From positions 1 to 64,000 of the forward strand of contig CALGMR010000012.1 of NCBI GenBank assembly GCA_937958815.1: DNA of 64,000 nt. Direction: 5' to 3'. Positions 29,188 to 37,855 of this stretch are shown here, piece by piece. A model generated the notes under the pieces. That model did not search any database, had not been told where the DNA came from, and saw only the letters and a list, made by a program, of their open reading frames with translations. The DNA comes from an uncultured Rhizobiaceae group bacterium. GTDB taxonomy: Bacteria > Pseudomonadota > Alphaproteobacteria > Rhizobiales > Rhizobiaceae. Position 1 is the stretch's first letter. The number at the start of each line of letters is the position of its first letter. The position numbers and the translations under genes were made by a program.

Positions 29188-29921
29188 AGACCCCCATTTT
29201 ATTTCCAGCAATTGACCTTAAAGCGGGCGAATGCGTGCGTTTGAAGTTGGGTGATATGGATCAAGCAACGGTTTACAACACGGACCCTGGCGCACAGGCC
29301 AAGGCGTTTGAAGATCAAGGCTTTGAATATTTGCATGTGGTTGATTTGGATGGTGCTTTCGCTGGCGAAGCCGTAAATGGCGGCGCAGTTGAGGCGATTT
29401 TGTCAGCCACATCAAACCCCGTTCAGTTGGGCGGCGGCATACGCACCTTGGATCATATTGAAAACTGGCTTTCCAAAGGGTTGGCGCGCGTTATTTTGGG
29501 CACAATCGCAGTTCGCAACCCTGATCTCGTGCGTGAAGCGTGTCAGAAGTTTCCAAACCAAGTGGCCGTTGGCATTGATGCCAAAGGCGGAAAAGTGGCT
29601 GTTGAAGGATGGGCTGAAACGTCAGAACTGACGGTGATAGATATGGCAGCTCGATTTGAAGATGCTGGTGTAGCCGCCATCATTTATACAGATATTGATC
29701 GCGACGGCGTTTTGGCGGGGATCAATTGGCAAAGCACTTTGGAGCTTGCCAGAAGCACGTCCATTCCTGTGATCGCCTCTGGTGGTTTGGCGTCTATGGA
29801 AGACATTCAACGCATGACCGACAAAGACGCTCACATTCTAGAAGGCGCCATATCAGGACGCGCTTTGTATGATGGACGTATCGATCCAAGCTCAGCTCTA
29901 TCGCTGTTGCGAGGTGAATAA
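29184..29921 (+). CDS. hisA: ProFAR isomerase HisA
   Basis: A 245-residue TIM-barrel enzyme isomerising the phosphoribosyl-formimino intermediate of histidine synthesis. It begins [21 protein letters not shown] with the catalytic Asp in [28 protein letters not shown] and [11 protein letters not shown] are the phosphate-binding and barrel motifs. The ATG overlapping the hisH stop is chosen over one four codons earlier. Three bases separate it from hisF. Confidence 0.97.
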   Translation: MKTPILFPAIDLKAGECVRLKLGDMDQATVYNTDPGAQAKAFEDQGFEYLHVVDLDGAFAGEAVNGGAVEAILSATSNPVQLGGGIRTLDHIENWLSKGLARVILGTIAVRNPDLVREACQKFPNQVAVGIDAKGGKVAVEGWAETSELTVIDMAARFEDAGVAAIIYTDIDRDGVLAGINWQSTLELARSTSIPVIASGGLASMEDIQRMTDKDAHILEGAISGRALYDGRIDPSSALSLLRGE

Positions 29922-29924
29922 GCC

Positions 29925-30701
29925 ATGCTGAAAACACGCATCATACCATGTCTTGATGTGAAAGACGGCCGCGTCGTCAAAGGCGTGAACTTTGTTGATT
30001 TAATTGATGCTGGCGATCCTGTCGAAGCTGCTAAGGCTTATGATGCAGCAGGTGCCGATGAACTCTGCTTTCTCGACATCACGGCTTCATCTGACAATCG
30101 TGAAACCATTTATGATGTTGTGGCTCAAACAGCCGAACAGTGTTTCATGCCAGTGACGGTGGGTGGTGGTGTGCGCACGCCAGAAGATGTTCGAAAACTA
30201 TTGCTGGCTGGTGCGGACAAAGTTTCTTTTAACACAGCTGCAGTCAATGATCCCGATGTTATCGCTCGGGCGGCCGACAAATTCGGCAATCAATGTATTG
30301 TCGCTTCTATCGATGCCAAACGCGTCAGCGAAACAGGTGAAGAAGATCGGTTTGAAATTTTTACCCATGGTGGACGGACGGCTACAGGAATAGACGCAAT
30401 AGAGTTCGCACAACTCATGGTGAAAAAGGGTGCTGGTGAAATTTTGCTTACATCGATGGATCGTGACGGCACCAAAGATGGTTACAACCTTCCACTCACG
30501 CGCGCAGTTGCTGACGCTGTTTCAGTTCCGGTAATCGCGTCGGGGGGTGCCGGAAATCTTGATCATTTGGTCGATGCGGTTCAAAAAGGGCATGCAAGTG
30601 CTGTGCTGGCGGCTTCAATTTTCCACTTTGGCACCTATACTGTGGCGCAAGCAAAATCTCATATGGCGAACGCGGGTGTTCCTGTTCGTGAAAAAACCTA
30701 G
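29925..30701 (+). CDS. hisF: Imidazole glycerol phosphate synthase, cyclase subunit HisF
   Basis: A 258-residue TIM-barrel cyclase that uses HisH-derived ammonia to form imidazole glycerol phosphate and AICAR. Catalytic Asp residues are in [18 protein letters not shown] (Asp11) and [14 protein letters not shown] (about Asp132). [14 protein letters not shown] and [13 protein letters not shown] are phosphate loops. Full length, in operon order after hisA. Confidence 0.98.
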   Translation: MLKTRIIPCLDVKDGRVVKGVNFVDLIDAGDPVEAAKAYDAAGADELCFLDITASSDNRETIYDVVAQTAEQCFMPVTVGGGVRTPEDVRKLLLAGADKVSFNTAAVNDPDVIARAADKFGNQCIVASIDAKRVSETGEEDRFEIFTHGGRTATGIDAIEFAQLMVKKGAGEILLTSMDRDGTKDGYNLPLTRAVADAVSVPVIASGGAGNLDHLVDAVQKGHASAVLAASIFHFGTYTVAQAKSHMANAGVPVREKT

Positions 30702-30725
30702 TTTCAACAAATGTGACGTAGGCCC

Positions 30726-31055
30726 ATGTCTTTTTCTCTTTTCGATTTAGAGCGCATCATTGCGCAACGGGCTGGCAGCGGTGATGCATCTTCCTGGACT
30801 GCAAAACTGGTCGGGCAGGGCATTGAAAAAGCTGCCGAAAAGCTGGGCGAGGAAGCCGTTGAAACCGTCATCGCCTCTCTTGCTCGCGACAAAGACGGAT
30901 TGCGCGATGAAGCTGCTGATCTTTTGTTCCACCTTTTGGTTGTCCTTCATATGAAAGATGTTCCTTTGGAAGATGTCATTGCTGAATTGGATCGCAGAAC
31001 GGACCAAAGTGGTCTGGCGGAAAAAGTGTCACGTTCTAAATCTGAGACACAATAA
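30726..31055 (+). CDS. hisE: Phosphoribosyl-ATP pyrophosphatase
   Basis: A 109-residue all-alpha MazG-like enzyme for the second step of histidine synthesis. The metal-binding helix [14 protein letters not shown] and the second helix [14 protein letters not shown] carry the conserved Glu/Asp residues. The conserved [17 protein letters not shown] peptide precedes them. It is separate from HisI, the usual state in alphaproteobacteria. 24 bases follow hisF and two precede coaA. Confidence 0.96.
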   Translation: MSFSLFDLERIIAQRAGSGDASSWTAKLVGQGIEKAAEKLGEEAVETVIASLARDKDGLRDEAADLLFHLLVVLHMKDVPLEDVIAELDRRTDQSGLAEKVSRSKSETQ

Positions 31056-31057
31056 AG

Positions 31058-32002
31058 ATGGATCAGCCAGAAGCCTCTCCTTATCGAGAATTTCATATTG
31101 ATGAATGGGCAACATTTCGTGCTGACACGCCCATGACTTTGACTGAAGAAGAAGTGGTGCGTCTTCGTTCTTTAAACGATCCAATAGCAATGGAAGAAGT
31201 TGAACGAATCTACCTGTCTTTGTCACGGCTTTTGGCATCTCATGTGGAGGCCGCAATTGGCCTGTTTAAACAAAGAGCTCGATTTTTAAACCTGCATGGG
31301 CAGAAAACGCCATTCATTATTGGCATTGCTGGATCTGTGGGTGTGGGCAAATCGACAACTGCACGAATTTTGCAACAGTTGTTGTCACGCTGGCCGGCCA
31401 GCCCAAAGGTTGACCTCATCACGACGGACGGTTTTCTGCACCCCAATGAAGAACTACGTCGTCTCGACATCATGGATCGGAAAGGATTTCCTGAAAGCTT
31501 TGACCGCCGCCAAGTGTTGGAATTTTTGTCCCGCATAAAAGCCGGCGAACGCAATGTGCAAGCGCCAGTTTATTCGCATTTGGTTTATGATCGTGTTCCA
31601 GGAGAATTCAGAACCGTCGATCAACCCGATATTTTAATCTTTGAAGGGATCAATGTTCTTCAGGTGAGCGAATTGCCGTCGGACGGAAATTCTGTCCCGT
31701 TCGTTTCTGACTATTTTGATTTTTCCATTTATATTGATGCCAACGAAGAAGACATTCAAAACTGGTATGTGGATCGCTTTTTGCGTTTGCGTGAAACGGC
31801 GTTTCGTGAACCCGAAAGCTTTTTCCATCGCTACAGCCAAGTCTCCAAAGATGCAGCTTATGCGATTGCGCTAGATCTTTGGAAACGCATTAATTTGGTC
31901 AATTTGCATGAGAACATTCTTCCAACACGCAAGCGCGCCGATTTGATTTTGCACAAAGGCAAGGATCATTCAGTGGATTTGGTGTCTTTACGCAGGTTGT
32001 GA
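31058..32002 (+). CDS. coaA: Type I pantothenate kinase
   Basis: A 314-residue P-loop kinase for the first step of coenzyme A synthesis, normally feedback-inhibited by CoA. Walker [11 protein letters not shown] is at about residues 92-101; [22 protein letters not shown] and [10 protein letters not shown] are substrate-site motifs; [20 protein letters not shown] closes the protein. It ends the his operon and stops one base before the convergent ptsH stop, with no terminator visible between them. Confidence 0.97.
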   Translation: MDQPEASPYREFHIDEWATFRADTPMTLTEEEVVRLRSLNDPIAMEEVERIYLSLSRLLASHVEAAIGLFKQRARFLNLHGQKTPFIIGIAGSVGVGKSTTARILQQLLSRWPASPKVDLITTDGFLHPNEELRRLDIMDRKGFPESFDRRQVLEFLSRIKAGERNVQAPVYSHLVYDRVPGEFRTVDQPDILIFEGINVLQVSELPSDGNSVPFVSDYFDFSIYIDANEEDIQNWYVDRFLRLRETAFREPESFFHRYSQVSKDAAYAIALDLWKRINLVNLHENILPTRKRADLILHKGKDHSVDLVSLRRL

Positions 32003-32003
32003 C

Positions 32004-32291
32004 TTAGACTTCTTCGTCAAACCGATTGGCGACCAATTCGGTGATGGCGTCCAGTGCCGCTGATGCCTCGGTACCTGTTGCTGTCACATCAATATGACAT
32101 CCCTTGGAAGCCGCCAGCATCATGAGGCCCATTATTGATGTGCCACCCACGGTGTAACACCCCTTGGTTACCTGAATATCAGCATCAAATTGTTCAGCAA
32201 TTTTTACAAACTTCGCGGAGGCTCGCGCATGCAGCCCGCGCTCGTTCACGATTTTAAGAACTCTTGGTTTTTGAGTTTCTTCTGAACTCAT
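32004..32291 (-). CDS. ptsH: HPr-like phosphocarrier protein
   Basis: A 95-residue HPr. The active histidine is His21 in NERGLHARASAKF, and the regulatory serine is Ser52 in GGTSIMGLMML, the target of HprK. In alphaproteobacteria this PTS usually lacks a sugar permease and serves signalling. It overlaps the EIIA gene by four bases and is the distal gene of chvI-chvG-hprK-EIIA-ptsH. Confidence 0.96.
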   Translation of the reverse strand: MSSEETQKPRVLKIVNERGLHARASAKFVKIAEQFDADIQVTKGCYTVGGTSIMGLMMLAASKGCHIDVTATGTEASAALDAITELVANRFDEEV

Positions 32292-32689
32292 TTACCTGCA
32301 AGCACCTGACTTGCGATATTAATATAGCGTTTTCCAGCCTCAGTTGCTTTGTCTAACGCCGCGTCCATATCATCTTCGGATCGCACACCAGCCAGCTTAA
32401 TGAGCATGGGTAAATTCACACCAGCTACCACTTCGATTAAACCGGGCTCCATAATTGATATGGCCAGATTGGAGGGTGTGCCTCCGAACATATCCGTCAA
32501 AATAATCGCGCCAGAACCTGTATTCACTTTGCCAACAGAATCCAAAATATCCTGCCGACGTTGTTCCATATCATCATCGGGGCCGATTGATACGGTTTCA
32601 ACGCTTTCCTGTGGCCCGACAACATGTTCGAGCGCCAAGTGAAATTCTTTGGCCAAAGAGCCATGGGTGACAAGAACGAGACCTATCAT
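32288..32689 (-). CDS. PTS EIIA component, mannose family
   Basis: A 133-residue EIIA-Man-type domain with the phosphorylated histidine at His9 (VLVTHGSLAKEF) and GAIILTDMFGGTPSNLA, the hallmark of the fold. No EIIB/C/D genes are present, so it is a regulatory end-point of the phosphorelay rather than a sugar transporter. Rhizobial homologues (often called manX or EIIA-Man) take phosphate from HPr. It overlaps ptsH by four bases and follows hprK after 71 bases. Confidence 0.93.
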   Translation of the reverse strand: MIGLVLVTHGSLAKEFHLALEHVVGPQESVETVSIGPDDDMEQRRQDILDSVGKVNTGSGAIILTDMFGGTPSNLAISIMEPGLIEVVAGVNLPMLIKLAGVRSEDDMDAALDKATEAGKRYINIASQVLAGK

Positions 32690-32760
32690 TGAGCTGCGTG
32701 CAAATCCGTTTCTGAACTATCAGAACGCCATATTTACATGACTTGCCATACTTGCAAGCC

Positions 32761-33207
32761 TTAAATTTGTTTCAAGCGTTCAATGATCAATTCGATAGCA
32801 AGTTCAGCGTTGCGTTCCGGCGCTTTCATGCTTGCAAGTCGGGTGTTGAGAACACTTGTTTGCTCTTCAGGATAGCGTGCCAATTCATCCTGCGGAACAA
32901 GACAAATTTCCAAGTCAACAACACCGCGTGACTGATGATCAACATCAACAATTCCTAGAAATCGTTTTTCTGCCAGCCCGGAAATTTCAGGAACGGCGGC
33001 TGCAACTGATATGGAATTATTGGTTTCGACATCAACGCGGTCATCACAGATCCAAGCAGAATATTTGTTCAAGGATTGCCAGTGGTCTATCAACCTCTGT
33101 GCCAAAGTGGTTTTTCCACTTCCAGATGGCCCTGTTATCAACACACCTTGCTGGCCAAGCACAAGGGCGCAAGCGTGGATATTCTGGCGGCCCTGACCAT
33201 TTGTCAT
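32761..33207 (-). CDS. hprK: HPr kinase/phosphorylase, short alphaproteobacterial form
   Basis: A 148-residue kinase acting on the HPr serine. It contains only the catalytic C-terminal domain: Walker A GPSGSGKT at residues 26-33, ICDDRVDVE and the GIVDVDHQSRGVVDLEI stretch. Firmicute HprK is about 310 residues; the short form is usual for this class. It overlaps chvG by four bases, tying PTS output to the ChvG/ChvI system. Confidence 0.93.
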   Translation of the reverse strand: MTNGQGRQNIHACALVLGQQGVLITGPSGSGKTTLAQRLIDHWQSLNKYSAWICDDRVDVETNNSISVAAAVPEISGLAEKRFLGIVDVDHQSRGVVDLEICLVPQDELARYPEEQTSVLNTRLASMKAPERNAELAIELIIERLKQI

Positions 33208-35105
33208 GGGGACACAGCGGGAAGGGTTACTACAAACACAGCTCCCGTCTCACCAGCAATATCCGTATTGCCAGCAGTGATCTTTCCGCCATGCGCTTCA
33301 ACAATTTGTTGTGTGATGGAAAGACCAAGGCCAGAATTTTGACCAAATGCTTCAGTGCCAGGTCTGTCGGTATAGAATCTTTCAAAAATGCGATCTGTGT
33401 TCTCCGCAGGGATACCCGGGCCGTTGTCGCGAACAGAAATCTGAACTGAGTGTCCAACACGTCTCAAATCTAAATCAATATGACCGCCTTGTTTGGGCAC
33501 AAAGCTGCGGGCATTTTCAATGAGATTGGCCAACACCTGACCAAGGCGCCCCTTGTGACCTGATACAATCAATCCAACAGTTTTCGATTTCTTGCGACCC
33601 GCCAATGGTGATGGGTGTTCAATGTTCAAATTCAATTGGGGAACATCGCTTGTTGCGTGGTCCGACATGTTTTTGAAGTTGTCGTGATAGGTTTGAAGAA
33701 GCGATGCCAGATCAACGTTTTCTGAATCATCCCGCGCAAGCTCTGCATCAAGACGAGACGCGTCGGAAATATCCGAGATCAACCGGTCTAACCTGCGCAC
33801 ATCATGTTGGATCACATCCATCAACCGAGTCCGTTGATCATCAGTTTTCACCAGAGGCAGTGTTTCAACAGCGCTGCGCAAAGACGTGAGCGGGTTTTTC
33901 AACTCATGACTTACATCAGCTGCGAAACTCTCAATCGCTTCAATACGAGCATAAAGAGAATTGGTCATATCGCGCAGTGACGTGGACAAGTGCCCGATCT
34001 CGTCGCGCCGTTCAGAAAAATCGGGAATTTGTTCACGAGATTTTACACCAAGTCGAACCCGCTCAGCTGCAGCAGATAATCGTCGAAGCGGACTGGCGAT
34101 TGTTGAAGCGAGAAGAATAGATAGTAGGGCGCTCACGGCTGCGGCAACCCCAAACACGCGAACGATAGCTAATCGTTCCTTTTCAATTATTTTGTCAATG
34201 TCGCCAGCCTCTGTTGAAAGCAGCAACACACCAAGCACCGCGCGAAACCTCTGAACTGGCACCGCAACGGACACAATCGTGTCCCCATTTTCTGTTCTGC
34301 GTGTTTTGCTGCCAGGGCCTCCGGTCAATGCTGTGAGAACTTCGCTATATGATGTTCCAAGCCCATCTGGCGTTTCGGTATAGAGTGGCAGATCGTTTTG
34401 CCAAAACCAGTTTCTGAAACTCAACCATGTTTGGCTGAACCAGTTTTTTTCTTTTTCTGTGACTGGCGGCAAGTCGTAACGTAAAATCTGGCCACGCGAA
34501 TAAAGACGATCTGAATCTAGGATGATCACCCCATCACGATCAAAGATCCGCGCACGGGTTCTGGTTGGAGAAATCAATCTGCGAAGAACGGGTGCAATCA
34601 GTTCTGGATTGATTGGAAAATCGATGCTGTCATTTTCATTTTCCAAGGGGAGAGTAGATTCCCCAGCCTGCAATTCCAGCAAGCGTTCAGGATCAATCGT
34701 GATTGAATCCGTATCAACAGTTGCTTGTGCAGCAATAGCACCAGAAATAATTTCCCCTTGGGTGAGCAGGCTTTCCACACGCGCTTCAATAAGGCTGTCT
34801 CGAAACTGATTCAGAAACAGAATGCCCGACAACAGGATGAACAGAGCCGCCATATTCAAAAAGATAATGCGCTGGGTCAGGCTGGTGAAGATATATCGCC
34901 CGAAAAACCGAGACGTCTTCAGCTTGAACTTTTTCCAAACAGATTGCCGCCACCACCGCACCGGCGGTGTTTCATTTGTAGATGTGTTTTTTCGATTTTT
35001 GGCCAGCTTTTTGGTGTCCGCATGAGCGACAGGTTCTTTGGCAACACCACCATCTGGTTGTTGCTTAAAGGGAATGTCACTTATGGTCGGATCTGCATCG
35101 GTCAC
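33204..35105 (-). CDS. chvG: Sensor histidine kinase ChvG (ExoS)
   Basis: A 633-residue inner-membrane kinase that senses acid or envelope conditions in rhizobia and Agrobacterium. A long cytosolic N-terminal extension (about 75 residues) precedes TM1 (residues 80-100), a periplasmic sensor, TM2 and a HAMP (SPLRRLSAAAERVR). The H-box is ADVSHELKNPLTSLRSA, then ATP-lid motifs NLIENA, DNGPGIP and GLGLSI. The start is GTG, with AAGGA somewhat far upstream. It lies five bases after chvI and overlaps hprK. Confidence 0.96.
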   Translation of the reverse strand: MTDADPTISDIPFKQQPDGGVAKEPVAHADTKKLAKNRKNTSTNETPPVRWWRQSVWKKFKLKTSRFFGRYIFTSLTQRIIFLNMAALFILLSGILFLNQFRDSLIEARVESLLTQGEIISGAIAAQATVDTDSITIDPERLLELQAGESTLPLENENDSIDFPINPELIAPVLRRLISPTRTRARIFDRDGVIILDSDRLYSRGQILRYDLPPVTEKEKNWFSQTWLSFRNWFWQNDLPLYTETPDGLGTSYSEVLTALTGGPGSKTRRTENGDTIVSVAVPVQRFRAVLGVLLLSTEAGDIDKIIEKERLAIVRVFGVAAAVSALLSILLASTIASPLRRLSAAAERVRLGVKSREQIPDFSERRDEIGHLSTSLRDMTNSLYARIEAIESFAADVSHELKNPLTSLRSAVETLPLVKTDDQRTRLMDVIQHDVRRLDRLISDISDASRLDAELARDDSENVDLASLLQTYHDNFKNMSDHATSDVPQLNLNIEHPSPLAGRKKSKTVGLIVSGHKGRLGQVLANLIENARSFVPKQGGHIDLDLRRVGHSVQISVRDNGPGIPAENTDRIFERFYTDRPGTEAFGQNSGLGLSITQQIVEAHGGKITAGNTDIAGETGAVFVVTLPAVSP

Positions 35106-35110
35106 CCAAA

Positions 35111-35815
35111 TCAGCTTTCCTTAAAGCGATAGCCGACGCCATAAAGTGTCTCGATCATTTCGAAATCATCATCTACGGCTTTGAATTTTTTGCGCAGACG
35201 TTTGATGTGGCTGTCGATTGTTCTGTCGTCAACATAGACCTGATCATCGTAGGCGGCATCCATGAGCGAATCGCGAGATTTCACGACGCCAGGCCGTTGA
35301 GCCAATGCAAACAAAATGAGGAACTCGGTCACTGTCAAAATGACCTGCTTGCCCTTCCATGTAGACGTATGACGTTCTTGATCCATTGCCAAATGACCAC
35401 GCTCCAACATGTTGGAAACGCCACCGTCTGCACGTACTGCTCCTTCAGCACGCGCTGCAGAGCGTCGCAAAACAGCTTTAACACGCTCCACAAGCAAGCG
35501 TTGAGAAAAAGGTTTGGTGATGAAATCATCAGCGCCCATTTTGAGGCCAAACAGTTCATCAATCTCATCGTCTTTGGATGTTAAGAAAATGACAGGCAGA
35601 TCAGAGTTTTGGCGCAAACGCCGTAGTAATTCCATGCCGTCCATGCGTGGCATCTTTATATCAAAAATTGCGAGATCTGGACGTTTGGCAGACAAGCCAT
35701 CAAGGGCCGAAGCTCCATCCGTATAAGTTTCGACTTTATAGCCTTCAGATTCCAATGCGATGGACACAGACGTTAAAATATTTCGATCATCATCAACAAG
35801 AGCGATGGTTGGCAT
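35111..35815 (-). CDS. chvI: Response regulator ChvI
   Basis: A 234-residue OmpR/PhoB-type regulator paired with ChvG. The receiver has acidic DDD at residues 8-10, phosphoacceptor Asp in [12 protein letters not shown] (about residue 52) and KPFS lysine (about 104). The C-terminal winged helix includes [21 protein letters not shown] ([10 protein letters not shown], in part) and the [17 protein letters not shown] recognition helix. First gene of the minus-strand regulatory block and divergent from pckA. Confidence 0.97.
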   Translation of the reverse strand: MPTIALVDDDRNILTSVSIALESEGYKVETYTDGASALDGLSAKRPDLAIFDIKMPRMDGMELLRRLRQNSDLPVIFLTSKDDEIDELFGLKMGADDFITKPFSQRLLVERVKAVLRRSAARAEGAVRADGGVSNMLERGHLAMDQERHTSTWKGKQVILTVTEFLILFALAQRPGVVKSRDSLMDAAYDDQVYVDDRTIDSHIKRLRKKFKAVDDDFEMIETLYGVGYRFKES

Positions 35816-36090
35816 GTAAAAGTCTCCAGTCGTGCGCTTTCGAAATTGAACGACGTGTTCAAAGTTAATCTGCGCTCCAATGTAGGGTTAAAAAGCTAAG
35901 GTGCCAATATGAATTGAGTTTCAATTGCGGCAGCCTAATTTTGCAATGAATCCGAATTGTGGCAACGGCCTGAACGAATCATAAGAAGCGGTAAATATGC
36001 GAAACGATTTAAATCAGAAAGCGTTAACCCCGCTCGAAAAAATGTAATCAATCTAATCGATTAATCTGCCAATCACTGCTCAAATCGCCC

Positions 36091-36107
36091 TGTCATTGCC
36101 TTGTCAT
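36091..36107. promoter_or_regulatory. Tandem TGTCAT repeat, possible ChvI operator
   Basis: TGTCAT occurs at 36091-36096 and again at 36102-36107, an 11-base repeat on one face of the helix. OmpR-family regulators typically bind such direct repeats. It lies about 135 bases before pckA, beside the chvI gene. Assignment to ChvI is inference. Confidence 0.4.
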
Positions 36108-36124
36108 ATATCAGGCTGGTGAAT

Positions 36125-36195
36125 AGGGTCGCGTGCAAATTGAACCCCGCAAAGCTCGTCTTCTGACACAGAAGCATTTGAACTCAGGCGACCCT
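36125..36195 (+). other. Nested hairpin in the pckA leader
   Basis: AGGGTCGC (36125-36132) is complementary to GCGACCCT (36188-36195). Inside lies CTTCTG-ACA-CAGAAG (36160-36174). A transcript from upstream would fold into a closed two-tier structure ending about 45 bases before the pckA start. It could be an RNA control element, or DNA-level operator arms. Confidence 0.45.
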
Positions 36196-36242
36196 AAATC
36201 GGGACGTGGCAGCTCATATTTCTTAAATCAAAGGAAAAATCC

Positions 36243-37844
36243 GTGAAACAGTCCGGTATTCGCAATCAAGCTTTTGGCCCAGAGAAAGTCGGTTTGACCA
36301 ACTTGGCGGGGATCCGATGGAATGACGACGAAAAGACACTTTATGAATTGGCCATTGAACGCGGTGAAGGTGAGGCTGCAGCGGGTGGCGCCCTATCGGT
36401 GAGCACGGGCAAACACACTGGTCGCTCTGCAACGGATAAATATATTGTTCGAGATTCCGAAACAGAAAACACCGTTTGGTGGGACAACAATCAAGGCATG
36501 AACGAAGACAAATTTGATGTCCTTTATGCTGATTTTTTAAAGCACGCTGAGGGCAAGGAGCTTCTTGCTCAAGACCTAAACGGTGGCGCCGACCCCGATT
36601 ACCAAATCGGTGTTCGTGTCTATTTGGAATTGACATGGCACGCGCTTTTTATCCGTCATTTGTTGCGCCGCCCAGAAGTTGCGTCTTTAGAATCGTTCAC
36701 GCCAGATATGACGATCATCAATCTGCCGTCATTCAGAGCAGATCCTGTGCGTCATGGTTGTCGTTCTGAAACGGTGATTGCAATCAACTTGAAACGCGGC
36801 ATCGTTTTAATTGGTGGCACCGAATATGCTGGTGAAACCAAAAAATCCGTCTTTGGCGCATTGAACTACTTCTTGCCATCCAAAGGCGTCATGCCGATGC
36901 ATTGTTCAGCTAATGTTGGTGATAAGGGTGACGCTGCACTGTTCTTCGGTTTGTCCGGCACCGGCAAAACAACATTGTCCTCAGATGCGACCCGCACTTT
37001 GGTGGGAGATGATGAGCACGGTTGGTCTGACAACGGCATCTTCAATTTTGAAGGTGGATGTTATGCCAAGACCATTCGTTTGTCTCAAGAAGCCGAACCA
37101 GAAATTTATGCCACCACACAAAAATGGGGCTCTGTGATTGAGAATGTTGTTCTTGATCCGGTGACAAAAGTTCCGGATTTTGATGATGGTTCATTGACTG
37201 AAAATACACGTGTGGCTTACCCGCTGCACTACATCCCAAATGCTTCAGAAACAGGCATGGCTCCACATCCTGGCACGATAATCATGCTCACAGCGGATGC
37301 GTTCGGCGTTTTGCCACCCATCGCGCGCATGACACCTGAACAAGCTATGTATCACTTCTTATCTGGTTATACGGCCAAAGTTGCCGGCACTGAAAAAGGC
37401 GTGTCTGGCGTTCAAGCGACATTTTCTACATGCTTTGGCGCACCATTCATGCCGCGACATCCAAGTGAGTATGGAAATCTGCTTCGTGACAAAATCGCCG
37501 AACACAATTCTACATGTTGGTTGGTGAACACAGGTTGGACTGGCGGTCGCTACGGAGAAGGGTCCCGAATGCCAATCAAGGCCACACGTGCATTGCTGAA
37601 GGCGGCGATGGACGGTTCTTTGAACAATGCTGAAATGCGCATTGACGAAAACTTCGGGTTAGAAGTTCCTGTGTCAGTGGCAGGTGTTGATGATCAACTG
37701 TTGCGGCCGCGCGATACGTGGGCTGATGCCAAAGCCTATGACGATCAAGCCCAAAAACTTGTTGCTATGTTCATTGAGAATTTCGGGAAGTTTGAGAACC
37801 ATGTGGATGCAACTGTACGTCAGGCTGCACCAACAGCTGCGTAA
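36243..37844 (+). CDS. pckA: Phosphoenolpyruvate carboxykinase (ATP)
   Basis: A 533-residue gluconeogenic enzyme converting oxaloacetate and ATP to PEP and CO2. The kinase loop [11 protein letters not shown] is near residue 237, the PEPCK signature is around [20 protein letters not shown] (20 residues), and [12 protein letters not shown] is near the C-terminus. Start is GTG with AAAGGA eight bases upstream. In Agrobacterium, pckA also neighbours chvG/chvI and is acid-induced. It converges with the PBP gene 11 bases away. Confidence 0.98.
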   Translation: MKQSGIRNQAFGPEKVGLTNLAGIRWNDDEKTLYELAIERGEGEAAAGGALSVSTGKHTGRSATDKYIVRDSETENTVWWDNNQGMNEDKFDVLYADFLKHAEGKELLAQDLNGGADPDYQIGVRVYLELTWHALFIRHLLRRPEVASLESFTPDMTIINLPSFRADPVRHGCRSETVIAINLKRGIVLIGGTEYAGETKKSVFGALNYFLPSKGVMPMHCSANVGDKGDAALFFGLSGTGKTTLSSDATRTLVGDDEHGWSDNGIFNFEGGCYAKTIRLSQEAEPEIYATTQKWGSVIENVVLDPVTKVPDFDDGSLTENTRVAYPLHYIPNASETGMAPHPGTIIMLTADAFGVLPPIARMTPEQAMYHFLSGYTAKVAGTEKGVSGVQATFSTCFGAPFMPRHPSEYGNLLRDKIAEHNSTCWLVNTGWTGGRYGEGSRMPIKATRALLKAAMDGSLNNAEMRIDENFGLEVPVSVAGVDDQLLRPRDTWADAKAYDDQAQKLVAMFIENFGKFENHVDATVRQAAPTAA

Positions 37845-37855
37845 ACGGTTTTCGG

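Larger units (their letters stand above)
35816..36242. promoter_or_regulatory. Divergent chvI / pckA control region
   Basis: This 427-base gap has no credible gene. It must hold the promoters of the chvI operon (minus) and pckA (plus). Its middle is AT-rich. Two elements on the pckA side, a direct repeat and a nested inverted repeat, are listed separately. Confidence 0.7.

Noticed and set aside
28547-29197. 216-codon minus-strand frame antisense to hisH
   Set aside because: It mirrors a conserved glutaminase gene in the middle of an operon and has no coherent motifs.
36125-36195. tRNA-like acceptor pairing (GGGTCGC/GCGACCC) in the pckA leader
   Set aside because: The interior does not form D, anticodon and T arms. 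The inner hairpin has a three-base loop and there is no T-loop consensus.
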